NCBI RefSeq assembly: GCF_024341905.1 | Contig: NZ_BQXY01000007.1 | Coordinates: 1 to 64,000 of the forward strand | Length of the DNA stretch: 64,000 bases | Direction of reading: 5' to 3' | Source: Clostridium folliculivorans | GTDB taxonomy: Bacteria; Bacillota; Clostridia; Clostridiales; Clostridiaceae | Part shown: positions 16,517 through 25,016 of the stretch, piece by piece | Position numbering within the stretch: the stretch's first letter is position 1 | Layout: every line of letters starts with the position of its first letter | Translations under genes and position numbers: made by a program | The notes under the pieces: model-generated | Database searches by the model: none | What the model was told of the DNA's origin: nothing | What the model saw: the letters and a program-made list of their open reading frames with translations, nothing else

Positions 16517-16593
16517 CTATTTTTAAAACTCTCATGGCTTCTGGTGAGAGAATTTAAAAATAATATATTTTATTACGAAGTGGTACATCCATA
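16517..16593. repeat. Family A repeat, one end missing
   Basis: From CTATTTTTAAAACTCTC to the end GAAGTGGTACATCCATA it aligns with the reverse complement of the copy at 39666-39769, but about 25 bases of the left terminal repeat are absent. The break lies one base upstream of the scrT -35 box. Confidence 0.8.
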
Positions 16594-16964
16594 AACGTAT
16601 ATTTTTCTATTTATATATTTTTATATTTATAAAACTACAATAATATCCATTTAGTTGCAATATCGTAGTACTTTATGTAGACTTATCTCGCATTATAAAT
16701 ATTAAATATTAGTGAATGTAACACACTAAGGGTTTAAATTTTTGTCGTACAAGCCTATACTGAAATTAGGAAACATATTATAAGATGTTATTTATATAGT
16801 TCATAACTGGATCATTAAGTTAAAGTATAATGACTCTAGTCCTTACTATTTTCAAAATTAACAATAGTTTGAGACTACACTAATGCATCTTTATATATAA
16901 AAAAACAATGTTACTAATAATACTACCATTCGCTGGTATAATAAGTAACTAGGAGGTCTAATAA
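16594..16964 (+). other. Leader region of the phosphodiesterase gene
   Basis: 370 AT-rich bases with no gene. Just before the ribosome binding site (AGGAGG, 16951-16956) an imperfect hairpin at 16911-16950 pairs TTACTAATAATACTACCA with TGGTATAATAAGTAA and could affect translation or transcription of the next gene. Confidence 0.4.
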
Positions 16965-18251
16965 ATGAAAGCTAATCCTATTATAATAATTTCTCTAGAT
17001 GGTCTTGGAAGAAAAGATTTTGAGTTTTTAAAAACTCTTCCTAACTTTAGTAAATTGCTTAGTTCAAGTTCTTATTCCTATAAGGTTAACAGCATATATC
17101 CATCACTAACTTATCCAGCCCATGTGTCAATTGTAACAGGTAAAAAGCCTGCTAATCATGGTGTAATTAACAATATATTATTGCAACCAGGCGTGGAATC
17201 CCCTGATTGGTTTTGGTTTAAATCTCAGGTTAACTGTGATACTATTTATGATCTAGCTAAAAAGGAAGGCTATACTACCGGATCAATTTTATGGCCTGTA
17301 ACAGGTAAGGCAACAATAGATTATAATATGCCTGAAATTTTTGCAAATCGTTGGTGGTTAACTCAACCTATGATATCTTTATACAGTGGAACACCGTCTT
17401 ATCAGCTTTTAATGAATTTTAAATATGGTTATCTCAGAGAAGGGAAGAAGCAGCCTCACCTAGATAATTTTTCTACTGAGTGTGCACTTTATCTATTACA
17501 AAAAGAGAAAGTTGATTTTCTAATGGTTCATCTTACTGATGTGGACACTAATAAACATCATTATGGCACAGAAAATGATGAGGTAACTAATGCTTTAAGA
17601 AGACATGATGTAAGACTAGGGAAGATTATGGAGATTCTAAACACTCATGATTGTTATAAACAATCTACTATAGTTGTTTTAGGCGACCACTCTCTTATGG
17701 ATACAAATAAGGTTATAAAGTTAAATACTTTATTTTTAAAAGAAGGTTATATAACTAAGGACGAAAAAGGAAAACTTCAAGAACCTAAAGTTTACCTAAA
17801 TAACTGTGATGGTTCAGCCTATATTTATATAAAAGATAATGATATGGAATTGAAAGATAAAGTCATCAAGTTACTTAAAGACTACTCAAGTAACAACGAT
17901 AATTGTTTAGAAGAAATTCTAAGCGGAGATGATTTAAAAAACTTAGGAATAGACAACAATTGTGCAATTATGTTAGAAGCTAAAAACGGCTATTATTTTT
18001 CAAATGATTTAAATGGTGAAACTATAGAAGAAGTTGGAGAAAAGTACGACAAAGCAACTCACGGTTACTCACCTTTTAAAGATGATTATCAAACTTTCTT
18101 CTTAATAAGCGGAGAGAATATTAAGAAAGATTTTGATATTGGAGAAATGAGCTTACTAGATGAAGCTCCAACTTTATCAAAGATAATGGGTACTGAACTT
18201 CCTTCTCCAGATGGAAGAGTACTCAGTAACATCTTTAAGACTAAGAAGTAA
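16965..18251 (+). CDS. Alkaline phosphatase superfamily phosphodiesterase / nucleotide pyrophosphatase
   Basis: 428 residues without a signal peptide, so probably cytoplasmic. Metal and nucleophile motifs of the type I phosphodiesterase branch are present: ISLDGLG near the N-terminus, the Thr nucleophile region SLTYPAHVSIVTGKKPANHG, TDVDTNKHHYG, VLGDHSLMD and ATHGYSPFKDD. Such enzymes use two metal ions to hydrolyse phosphodiester or phosphomonoester bonds. The substrate cannot be told from sequence. It is transcribed alone, starts behind AGGAGG, and is followed 30 bases later by the long family B element. Confidence 0.85.
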   Translation: MKANPIIIISLDGLGRKDFEFLKTLPNFSKLLSSSSYSYKVNSIYPSLTYPAHVSIVTGKKPANHGVINNILLQPGVESPDWFWFKSQVNCDTIYDLAKKEGYTTGSILWPVTGKATIDYNMPEIFANRWWLTQPMISLYSGTPSYQLLMNFKYGYLREGKKQPHLDNFSTECALYLLQKEKVDFLMVHLTDVDTNKHHYGTENDEVTNALRRHDVRLGKIMEILNTHDCYKQSTIVVLGDHSLMDTNKVIKLNTLFLKEGYITKDEKGKLQEPKVYLNNCDGSAYIYIKDNDMELKDKVIKLLKDYSSNNDNCLEEILSGDDLKNLGIDNNCAIMLEAKNGYYFSNDLNGETIEEVGEKYDKATHGYSPFKDDYQTFFLISGENIKKDFDIGEMSLLDEAPTLSKIMGTELPSPDGRVLSNIFKTKK

Positions 18252-18311
18252 TTAATTCAACCTATGTTTAGTGTTATTGCTGAAATTAAGTGGTTATGCA
18301 GGAGATGCTAT

Positions 18312-18386
18312 ATGAGCGAGCTATTAGAATTAAATGATTTTCTCAGATGGAATGGCTCTAAAAAATCGCTAATCGTTCTTTATTAG
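18312..18386 (+). CDS. Candidate 24-residue micro-ORF in repeat B
   Basis: ATG at 18312 has GGAG seven bases upstream. The 24-codon frame starts MSELLELNDF and ends SKKSLIVLY. The copy at 33492-33566 has the same length, start, stop and ribosome site, with four base changes, of which two are silent and two change residues (Leu to Phe, Asn to Ser). The last codons overlap a terminator-like hairpin. It may be a real small peptide or a leader peptide, or chance within a recent repeat; the two copies are too alike to decide. Confidence 0.25.
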   Translation: MSELLELNDFLRWNGSKKSLIVLY

Positions 18387-18396
18387 TGATTTTTTT
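18360..18396 (+). terminator. Terminator-like hairpin inside repeat B (family C core)
   Basis: AAAAAATCGCTAAT pairs with ATTAGTGATTTTTTT around an 8-base loop and ends in a T run. It follows the phosphodiesterase gene by about 110 bases and may serve as its terminator. Confidence 0.65.
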
Positions 18397-18678
18397 ACGC
18401 ATCTGCCTTTTCTGAACGTATGTGAAGAAATTCTGGCAGGCGATATATTTCTACTTTTTACTTTTTAATCAGATAGCATTTTTATTTTATTAAATATAAG
18501 ATATGAAATATTTATAGAATGCATGGATTATTAAAAAGTAAAACTGTACTGTTCGAACGTAGTGAGTTTACAGTTTTAGCCATGGAATATGATAAAATCA
18601 TATTAATTCTTTGCGTAAGCTCATTAAAGCATTGGATGCGTGACCACTTAATTTCGCTTCATTAAACATAAAGAAATT

Positions 18679-18724
18679 AAAAAGCACCACTGCAAAGCCT
18701 CCTGCTAAGTAGTGATGCCTTTTC
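18679..18724 (-). terminator. Terminator of the cobalamin operon
   Basis: Minus strand GCATCACT and AGTGGTGC pair (one G-U pair), followed by TTTTTAATTTC, about 200 bases beyond btuD. A second perfect 11-base inverted repeat without a T run (GTGTCATAAAA and complement, 18752-18792) lies between them. Confidence 0.65.
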
Positions 18725-18821
18725 CTTTTTATAATTATTAATAATTCATGTGTGTCATAAAATCATAAAGAATAAAATAGGTTTTATGACACGTATAAAT
18801 TATTATAATTTCAAGGTTATC

Positions 18822-18923
18822 TAGAGGTGTATCAGTTCGAACCGAAATGTATTTTTAAAACTCTCACGGTTTCAGGTGAGATAATTTAAAAATAATAAAT
18901 TTTATTACGAAGTGGTACATCTA
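18822..18923. repeat. Family A repeat touching the btuD stop codon
   Basis: Full-length copy: left end AGGTGTATCAGTTCGAACCG (diverged), central CTCTCACGGTTTCAGGTGAGA hairpin region, right end CGAAGTGGTACATCTATA. On the minus strand the right end reads TATAGATGTACC, and the btuD stop codon TAG is formed from it. Confidence 0.85.
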
Positions 18924-19691
18924 TATTCTAGTAAATATTATATGTTTTACGCCTTCAATTGATACTAATTTACAGCTTACTCCATAAACTTCTTCTATAT
19001 TCTTAACATTTATAACATCTTCTGTATTTCCATAATCGAATATTTTGCCGTCTTTCATTATCACTGTATTATCAGTGTAGGTCAAGGCCAAGTTTATATC
19101 ATGAAGTACAGCAATTATGGTTTTTCCTGAAGCTCTCAGCTTGTTTAGAATATCAATAATTTCTAACTGATGCTTTATATCCAAATTAGATAATGGTTCA
19201 TCAAGTATTATGCACCTACTATCCTGTGCTATTGCTCTAGCAAGCAGTACTCTTTGTCTTTCGCCTCCACTTATTTCTGTAATCAGCTTATCTTTTAACT
19301 CAAAAACTTCAGTTGCTTCCATTGCCTCTTTAACTTTTTTTATATCTTCATTTGTCTCAGTTCCAAGAAAGCTTATCTTATTGTTTCTCCCCATCATTAC
19401 TACATCATAACAAGAAAACTCCATTTCAAGCACTGTATCTTGAGGCACATAACTTATTATGTCAGCAAATTCTTTAGCTCTTATCTTATTAACATCTTTA
19501 TTTTCAACAAGAACTTTCCCTTCAGAAGGACTTAGATATTTTATAATGTTTTTTATTAGAGTTGTTTTACCACTTCCATTTGGCCCAACAATAGAATAAA
19601 ACTTTCCTGCTTCAAAGGTTAAATCTATATCTTTTAATATAGTTGCCTTATTTACATCATATTGTAATTGTATGATATCTATTATAGACAT
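18921..19691 (-). CDS. btuD: ABC transporter ATPase, corrinoid uptake
   Basis: 256 residues from the ATG at 19691, immediately after the btuC stop; an earlier in-frame start at 19715 would overlap btuC by 22 bases. Walker A is GPNGSGKTT, the signature is ISGGERQRVLLARA, Walker B is CIILDEPLSNLD and the switch His is in AVLHDINLAL. It powers the BtuC permease. The FecCD-type ABC family also carries heme and siderophores, but the B12 riboswitch and cob genes make corrinoids the likely cargo. The stop codon lies in the end of a family A repeat, so the C-terminus may have been altered by that insertion. Confidence 0.88.
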   Translation of the reverse strand: MSIIDIIQLQYDVNKATILKDIDLTFEAGKFYSIVGPNGSGKTTLIKNIIKYLSPSEGKVLVENKDVNKIRAKEFADIISYVPQDTVLEMEFSCYDVVMMGRNNKISFLGTETNEDIKKVKEAMEATEVFELKDKLITEISGGERQRVLLARAIAQDSRCIILDEPLSNLDIKHQLEIIDILNKLRASGKTIIAVLHDINLALTYTDNTVIMKDGKIFDYGNTEDVINVKNIEEVYGVSCKLVSIEGVKHIIFTRI

Positions 19692-19693
19692 AT

Positions 19694-20692
19694 TCACGCT
19701 CTCTTTCTTTTCCAAAGAAGATATATAAAAAATGGAGCTCCAAAAAGGCTTGTAATTGCTCCAACAGGTAATTCTGTTGGAGATAGTAGTATTCTAGCTA
19801 AGGTATCACAACCAAGTGAAAATATACCTCCTAAAACAAAAGAAAAAGGAAACAGTTCTCTATGATTTGCTCCAACAATAAGCCTTGCAATATGAGGTAT
19901 CATAAGTCCTATAAAACCTATTACCCCACTTACAGAAACTATCACAGCAATCATAATTGAACTTACCACAATAATCAGTTTTTTAATCTTATCTACTTCT
20001 ACCCCCAAAGAATATGCACCTTCATCTCCAGAAGCTATTATATTAAATTGTCTATAAAGTAACTGAAAACTAACTGATATAATTATAACAACAGGCGCAA
20101 TAATCAATATTTGGCTGTATGATGCTTCATTAAAACTCCCCATAGTCCAATATATTATTCTTTCCATGGCTTCTCTATGTAAAATCATTGAAAGTGATAT
20201 AATTGAAGAAAACAGGAAGTTTATAGCAACACCTGCAAGTAATAGTGTGTTTGTTGGAAGCTTCTTCCCCACCTTTGCTATGTTATAAACTAAAAGTAGC
20301 GAAATAAAAGCTCCTAAAAAAGCAAGAATTGTGGTAAAAGCCATACCGTAAGTTTCTAATCTAAAAACAATGGAAATGGTAGCACCTACCGCTGCTCCAG
20401 AAGATACTCCAAGAACATAAGGATCCGCCATTGGATTTTTAAATATCCCCTGAAAAGCAGCTCCACTTACCCCAAGTCCTGCCCCCACTAGAGCTGCCAA
20501 TATTATTCTTGGCAATCTTATATTAAATATTATCTTTTCATATATTGAATCTATCTTAACACCAATTATTTTTAACCATATTAATCTAACAGCATCACTG
20601 GATTTTAACGATGATGAACCTACTGTGATAGAAGCTACTACTAAAACTAGCAGTAATATAAAAAATACTGCTAGTAGTCTTTTTTTCTTCAT
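19694..20692 (-). CDS. btuC: FecCD-type ABC permease, corrinoid uptake
   Basis: 332 residues with about ten hydrophobic segments. Family motifs are clear: LPRIILAALVGAGLGVSGAAFQGIFKNPMADP near residues 45-80, GVSSGAAVGA, and GVIGFIGLMIPHIARLIVGANHR, which couples to the ATPase. It forms the membrane channel of the BtuFCD importer as a dimer. It starts with ATG behind AGAGG, 11 bases after btuF. It lies in the B12-riboswitch operon, which supports corrinoid rather than iron-siderophore transport. Confidence 0.9.
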   Translation of the reverse strand: MKKKRLLAVFFILLLVLVVASITVGSSSLKSSDAVRLIWLKIIGVKIDSIYEKIIFNIRLPRIILAALVGAGLGVSGAAFQGIFKNPMADPYVLGVSSGAAVGATISIVFRLETYGMAFTTILAFLGAFISLLLVYNIAKVGKKLPTNTLLLAGVAINFLFSSIISLSMILHREAMERIIYWTMGSFNEASYSQILIIAPVVIIISVSFQLLYRQFNIIASGDEGAYSLGVEVDKIKKLIIVVSSIMIAVIVSVSGVIGFIGLMIPHIARLIVGANHRELFPFSFVLGGIFSLGCDTLARILLSPTELPVGAITSLFGAPFFIYLLWKRKRA

Positions 20693-20703
20693 TCAAATAC
20701 CTC

Positions 20704-21612
20704 TTAAAAAGCTTCTGGATGTAATATTTTTGCAAGTGCCTCTAAGCCGTCTGCTTGTCTTGGCCCTTGTCTAACCAACATATTATCGTCTATTTCAAAA
20801 ACTTTGTTAGCTTTAACTGCAGAAAGATCTTTATATCTATCTGCTTGTATAAATCTCTTTTTAGCATCATATTTATCAGATAATATTATGACATCTGGAT
20901 TATTCTCAACTATTTTTTCAAAGCTGTAGTTCCATCCCTTAACATCCTTAGCTATATTATCTCCACCTGCTTTTTCTATAAGCTGGCCAACAAAAGTATC
21001 TCCACCTGCTGTGAAGTCTTGTTTACCAAAGTCTACAACATAATAAAGTTTAACCTTCTTAGAATCCTTTATTTTTTCTTCAACCTGTGAAACTTTTTTC
21101 TTCATTCCATCTACTATCTTTTGTCCATCATTTTTAACTCCTAGAACTTCTGCTGTATCTAAAATATTCTTATATGCTCCATCGAAATTATCTTCTCCAT
21201 AAAGCACTGCAACCTTAATTCCAAGATCCTCAAGCTTTTTAAGCACTTCCTTAGAAAAATGAGCTCCAGCTATTACTAAATCTGGTTTAAGCTCAGTTAT
21301 TTTTTCAATATTAGGATTTTCTAACCCTCCGACTTTTTCTATCTTAGAAACTTCAGCTGGGTAATCATCATAGTCTGATCTTCCTACTAAAACGCTTTCC
21401 TTCTTTAAGGCAAATATGGTTTCTGTAGCACCTGGTGATAAAGTTACTACCCTTTGTGGTACCTTATCTAAGGAAACCTCTCTATTATATGAATCAGTTA
21501 TTTTTATACCTTTAACTTCTTCTTTTTTCGTTTCACTCTTTGTGCATGCCATTAGTGAGAACGTAAATACTAACGCAATTATTATGATTGATAACTTCTT
21601 TATATTTTTCAA
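20704..21612 (-). CDS. btuF: Corrinoid-binding lipoprotein
   Basis: 302 residues. A lipoprotein signal ends at Cys23 (FSLMACTKSE), so the protein should be anchored to the outer face of the membrane. The rest is a type III periplasmic-binding fold (NREVSLDKVPQRVVTLSPGATET, then KPDLVIAGAHFS, and NPDVIILSDKYD). It captures cobalamin or cobinamide for BtuCD. It starts with TTG behind AGGAGG. The fold is shared with siderophore and heme receptors; the ligand is inferred from the operon. Confidence 0.88.
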   Translation of the reverse strand: MKNIKKLSIIIIALVFTFSLMACTKSETKKEEVKGIKITDSYNREVSLDKVPQRVVTLSPGATETIFALKKESVLVGRSDYDDYPAEVSKIEKVGGLENPNIEKITELKPDLVIAGAHFSKEVLKKLEDLGIKVAVLYGEDNFDGAYKNILDTAEVLGVKNDGQKIVDGMKKKVSQVEEKIKDSKKVKLYYVVDFGKQDFTAGGDTFVGQLIEKAGGDNIAKDVKGWNYSFEKIVENNPDVIILSDKYDAKKRFIQADRYKDLSAVKANKVFEIDDNMLVRQGPRQADGLEALAKILHPEAF

Positions 21613-21636
21613 ATCTTGTTCCTCCTGAAATTCGAT

Positions 21637-22233
21637 TTATTTATTTAAAAATTCCAAAATAGCGCTGTCTTCGTATACAGTGAGCATACTATAACAACCA
21701 TGATTAATATTGAATTTATAGAAACCTTCATAATTAAATCCTAAAAGCTCACATAATATTACTTTTATAGTACCACCATGAGCTACTATTGCTATATTGT
21801 CCTCTTCATCTGATACTTTTATAATTTCCTTAATTTCTTCACTTACCCTATTATAAAAATCCTTGAAGCTTTCTCCTTCAGGAAATTTAAAAATTCTAAA
21901 ATCATCTATGAAGCTTTGAAACTGTTCACTATAATTTGTGCTTATATATTTATAATCTTTACCATCCCAAACCCCAAAGTTTATCTCATTGAAGCTCAAG
22001 TTTTCTTCAAAGTAAATTTTACTACTTGAAAAATCAAAAATTGCTTCAGCTGTTTTTTTTGCTCTTTCCATTGTAGAATAGTAAACCTTATTTACATTCA
22101 TATTTTCTAGCTTACTCTTTAGCTTTAGATTCTGTAGTTTTCCTTCCTCACTTAAGGGATAATCCTTAACTCCTTGATATACGCCCTTATGATTACCCTC
22201 TGTCTCTCCATGTCTTATTAAAATAAGCTTCAT
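21637..22233 (-). CDS. cobC: Alpha-ribazole phosphatase (histidine phosphatase family)
   Basis: 198 residues from the ATG at 22233, which has AAGGAG upstream; the frame is open for 29 more codons but without a ribosome site. The phosphohistidine motif LIRHGETEGN opens the protein and the second catalytic His is in VAHGGTIKV. It removes the phosphate from alpha-ribazole-5-phosphate or adenosylcobalamin-5-phosphate in the last steps of B12 assembly. The generic family is broad, but the position between cobS and btuF supports this role. A family B fragment lies in the gap before it. Confidence 0.85.
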   Translation of the reverse strand: MKLILIRHGETEGNHKGVYQGVKDYPLSEEGKLQNLKLKSKLENMNVNKVYYSTMERAKKTAEAIFDFSSSKIYFEENLSFNEINFGVWDGKDYKYISTNYSEQFQSFIDDFRIFKFPEGESFKDFYNRVSEEIKEIIKVSDEEDNIAIVAHGGTIKVILCELLGFNYEGFYKFNINHGCYSMLTVYEDSAILEFLNK

Positions 22234-22249
22234 AACATCTCCTTTATGA

Positions 22250-22266
22250 CCACTTAATTTCAATGC
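22250..22266. repeat. Single terminal repeat of family B
   Basis: GACCACTTAATTTCAA, identical to a family B end, lies alone between cobS and cobC. It may be a remnant of an excised or deleted copy. Confidence 0.5.
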
Positions 22267-22295
22267 TACTCTTAAACATGATCTAATATATATAT

Positions 22296-23042
22296 TTAAA
22301 TTAAACTTTGTAATAAACAAAAAACTATCAATACAAGCACTTCATTTAACTCAACGCTTGCTCCTAAGATATCTCCTGTTATGCCATCTAACCTCTTTTC
22401 GATATACAACCTGAATAATATTGTAAAAATATAGCCTACTATTATAACTATAAGTCCATAAGTTCTTCCCACAGCTAAAGTTATGATTAAGCCCAAGGCC
22501 AATGCTATACTAAAGGTTAGTGTAGAAATCTTACCTATAAACAAATCTCCTAAGCCTTCTTTCTGCCTTGCATATCTTCTTTTATACATCAAAAGTGTAG
22601 CTAAAGTTCTGCTAATTACTGGAGAAATCAAAAGTACTGAGTATATGTTAACCTTTGAAAGCTCTTGAATTGCTGCAAATTTTAAAAGCATCAGTGCAAT
22701 AAGCGCCAGCACTCCAAAAGTCCCAACCCTGCTATCTTTCATAATTTCAAGAATTTTATCCTTACTTCTACCTGAAAATATCCCATCAGCAGTATCACTT
22801 AACCCGTCTAGATGCAGACCTCCGGTAACAATAATGTGTGATATCATAGCAAATACTGCTGGCAGCATACCATGAAATACCTTGCTTGTAATTATATATA
22901 CAAATAAATCTATTGCCCCTATTATGAGCCCTACTAAAGGAAAGTATCTTACCGCATCCGCAAAATCCTCTCTTTTCACTTCTAAACTTAAATTTATAGG
23001 TATTCTAGTCATAAATTGTATGATCAAAATAAACTTCTTCAA
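22296..23042 (-). CDS. cobS: Adenosylcobinamide-GDP ribazoletransferase (cobalamin synthase)
   Basis: 248 residues with about six membrane segments. Family signatures are the N-terminal FMTRIPIN, the metal-binding GGLHLDGLSDTADGIFSGRSKDKILEIMKDSRVGTFG segment (about 70-110) and the C-terminal LDGITGDILGASVELNE. It joins adenosylcobinamide-GDP to alpha-ribazole (or its phosphate) in the membrane. The start is TTG with GGGGG upstream, just after the cobU stop. Confidence 0.95.
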   Translation of the reverse strand: MKKFILIIQFMTRIPINLSLEVKREDFADAVRYFPLVGLIIGAIDLFVYIITSKVFHGMLPAVFAMISHIIVTGGLHLDGLSDTADGIFSGRSKDKILEIMKDSRVGTFGVLALIALMLLKFAAIQELSKVNIYSVLLISPVISRTLATLLMYKRRYARQKEGLGDLFIGKISTLTFSIALALGLIITLAVGRTYGLIVIIVGYIFTILFRLYIEKRLDGITGDILGASVELNEVLVLIVFCLLQSLI

Positions 23043-23043
23043 T

Positions 23044-23598
23044 TTATTCCCCCTTAATCCTTACAGGTATACCTGACACCACTAGATAAACTTCATCTGC
23101 TTCTTTTGCCAATCTTTGATTTACTCGTCCAGCTATATCTCTAAATTCTCTAGATAGCTTGTTTTCTGGTACTATTCCACTTCCAACCTCATTAGTGACT
23201 ACAACAACCTTACAATTAAAACTTCTTAGCCCTTTTATTAAGTTATCAATCTCAAAGATAACTTTCTGTTCAATTAAATCATAGTCATCATTACCATCGT
23301 CACTTAAACTTTCTAGTAATATATTAGAAATCATTATGGTTATGCAATCAATAATTACTCCATTATAGGCTATATTTTTACCTGATATCTTTTCAAATTC
23401 AGCTTGAAAATCTTTATAACTTTCTAGGGTATGCCAATGGCTTGGTCTGTGATCTCTGTGTTTCTTAACCCTAGCTTTCATTTCCTGATCAAAAGGTATT
23501 GAGGTTGCAATATATAAAACTTCTGATTCATTTTCAAGTATTGACTCTCCAAAAGAAGACTTTCCACTTCTTGCACCACCGGTTACTAACGTAATCAT
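23044..23598 (-). CDS. cobU: Adenosylcobinamide kinase / guanylyltransferase
   Basis: 184 residues from the ATG at 23598, placed by GGGAGG seven bases upstream and overlapping the cobT stop by 4 bases. It has the P-loop GGARSGKSSF, the guanylylated-His region HRDHRPSHWHT, and VVVTNEVGSGIVPENKLSREFRDIAGRVNQ, all typical of CobU. It phosphorylates adenosylcobinamide and then adds GMP to give adenosylcobinamide-GDP, the substrate of CobS. Confidence 0.95.
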   Translation of the reverse strand: MITLVTGGARSGKSSFGESILENESEVLYIATSIPFDQEMKARVKKHRDHRPSHWHTLESYKDFQAEFEKISGKNIAYNGVIIDCITIMISNILLESLSDDGNDDYDLIEQKVIFEIDNLIKGLRSFNCKVVVVTNEVGSGIVPENKLSREFRDIAGRVNQRLAKEADEVYLVVSGIPVRIKGE

Positions 23599-24671
23599 AT
23601 TTTTTCCTCCCAAAGCCCTTTATAATCATCTAAATCTACATTACCTTCTTCAAAGGTTGACATTTCATTCATTATTTTTGTAGAAGCTTCTAATATATTG
23701 AAAGCTAATGGGCATCCAGATCCTTCACCTAATCTCATGGATAAATCTAATATGGGTTCTAAGCCTAACTCTGATAGAACTAAGTTATATCCTTTTTCCA
23801 TTGATATATGAGACGGAAACATAAAATCTTTAGTGATATTGTTTATTCTATAAGCTATTAATGCTGCAATTGCAGAAATGAATCCATCTATAACTACCGG
23901 TATCCTATACTTTGCTGCACCTAGATATACTCCTACAAGCCCAGCAATATCAAAGCCTCCAACCTTATGTAAAACCTCTATTGGGTCTTTAGAATTAGGG
24001 GTATTTACTTCTAAAACTTTTTTTATAACCTTCTTTTTCTTTTCAAAGGCTTCATCAATAAGTCCTGCTCCCCTGCCTACAGCTTCCTCAATAGAGCAAC
24101 CGGTTAAGGCTATTAGTATTGAAGAGCTAGAAGTGGTGTTTCCTATCCCCATCTCCCCCGTGCCTATAAGGTTATAACCTTCTTTTTTAAGGGTTAAAAC
24201 TAAATCAATGCCTACTCTAATAGCCGTAAGAGCTTCTTCTCTCGTCATTGCTTCGCCTTTAGCAATATTTGATGTACCCTTCCTTATCTTACGGTTTATT
24301 AGTTCACTATGCTTTATTTCTTCATTAACACCTATATCTACAACCTTTAAATCGCAATTGTTATGTCTTGCTAAAACCCCTACTCCTGTTACCCCTTTTA
24401 TGAAATTTACTGTTTGAGTTGCGGTAACTATTTGCGGAGCTGAGGCTACACCCTCTTCACATACTCCATTATCTGAACACATTATAATTACTGCTTTTTT
24501 TGTGATATGGTTATATAATTCACCTGTTATTCCTGATAACTTTATAGCCATTTTCTCAAGCTTTCCAAGACTACCTATAGGCTTTACCAGATTATCCATT
24601 CTTTCTTTGGCTTCAATCATAGATTTTTCATATAGTGGCTTTATACCTTCTAATAAACACGATTCCTGCAT
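23595..24671 (-). CDS. cobT: Nicotinate-nucleotide-dimethylbenzimidazole phosphoribosyltransferase
   Basis: 358 residues, full length. Signatures include RMDNLVKPIGSLGKLEKMA, MCSDNGVCEEGV, GTGEMGIGNTTSSSSI, FDIAGLVG, the conserved SHISMEKG and the catalytic glutamate near RLGEGSG. It makes alpha-ribazole-5-phosphate from nicotinate mononucleotide and a lower-ligand base. ATG start behind GGAGG. First gene of the cob-btu operon. No genes for corrin ring synthesis are seen, so the operon looks dedicated to salvage and uptake. Confidence 0.96.
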   Translation of the reverse strand: MQESCLLEGIKPLYEKSMIEAKERMDNLVKPIGSLGKLEKMAIKLSGITGELYNHITKKAVIIMCSDNGVCEEGVASAPQIVTATQTVNFIKGVTGVGVLARHNNCDLKVVDIGVNEEIKHSELINRKIRKGTSNIAKGEAMTREEALTAIRVGIDLVLTLKKEGYNLIGTGEMGIGNTTSSSSILIALTGCSIEEAVGRGAGLIDEAFEKKKKVIKKVLEVNTPNSKDPIEVLHKVGGFDIAGLVGVYLGAAKYRIPVVIDGFISAIAALIAYRINNITKDFMFPSHISMEKGYNLVLSELGLEPILDLSMRLGEGSGCPLAFNILEASTKIMNEMSTFEEGNVDLDDYKGLWEEKI

Positions 24672-24734
24672 ATTAATCCTCCCCCAGCTAAGACTATTTA
24701 TCCATGGACTTTACTTTCCTTTACAGCAAAAATA

Positions 24735-24757
24735 AAAGACCTCCCTAAGGAGGCCTT
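24735..24757 (-). terminator. Leader terminator before cobT
   Basis: Minus strand AAAGGCCTCC, loop TTAG, GGAGGTCTTT then TATTTTTG: a strong rho-independent terminator 64 bases upstream of cobT. It lies about 260 bases after the riboswitch aptamer. It could be the riboswitch's expression platform, although the distance is larger than usual. Confidence 0.8.
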
Positions 24758-25016
24758 TATAATTACTCTTCGAATCACTATATCTATATTAAAATAAATA
24801 GATAAAACTACTCTCAATATTAATAAAGCTATGTTTACATGAAGTATCTTCATATCCGCATACAAAATGTTCTTGTCTTGTTAACAATATAAATATTATT
24901 AGCGTTGTATTGAAGTCTAAATATATGCAAACCTCCTCAACGAAATAACTTTATATCAGTAAACAATTGCTCTATTAACAGTAATTCTTCCACCCCGGAA
25001 AATTAGCTTTTCTTAT
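24758..25016 (-). other. Untranslated segment between riboswitch aptamer and leader terminator
   Basis: About 260 transcribed bases with no credible gene. A GAGGAGG sequence near 24926 on the minus strand is not followed by a usable ATG. The segment may contain the expression platform of the riboswitch. Confidence 0.4.

Larger units (their letters stand above)
18281..18655. repeat. Family B repeat, long form (copy 1)
   Basis: About 375 bases bounded by GAAATTAAGTGGTTA and TGACCACTTAATTTC. The inverted similarity extends inwards about 70 bases (GATGCTATATGAGCGAGCT... against GATGCTTTAATGAGCTTACG...). Inside, in order: a 24-codon micro-ORF (18312-18386), a terminator-like hairpin (18360-18396), the family C tail CTGCCTTTTCTGAAC...GGCAGGCGA, a TTTTACTTTTTAAT inverted pair and a hairpin AAAACTGTA...TACAGTTTT. 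A nearly identical copy is at 33461-33837. No transposase is present, so it would depend on proteins elsewhere or be inactive. Confidence 0.85.
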
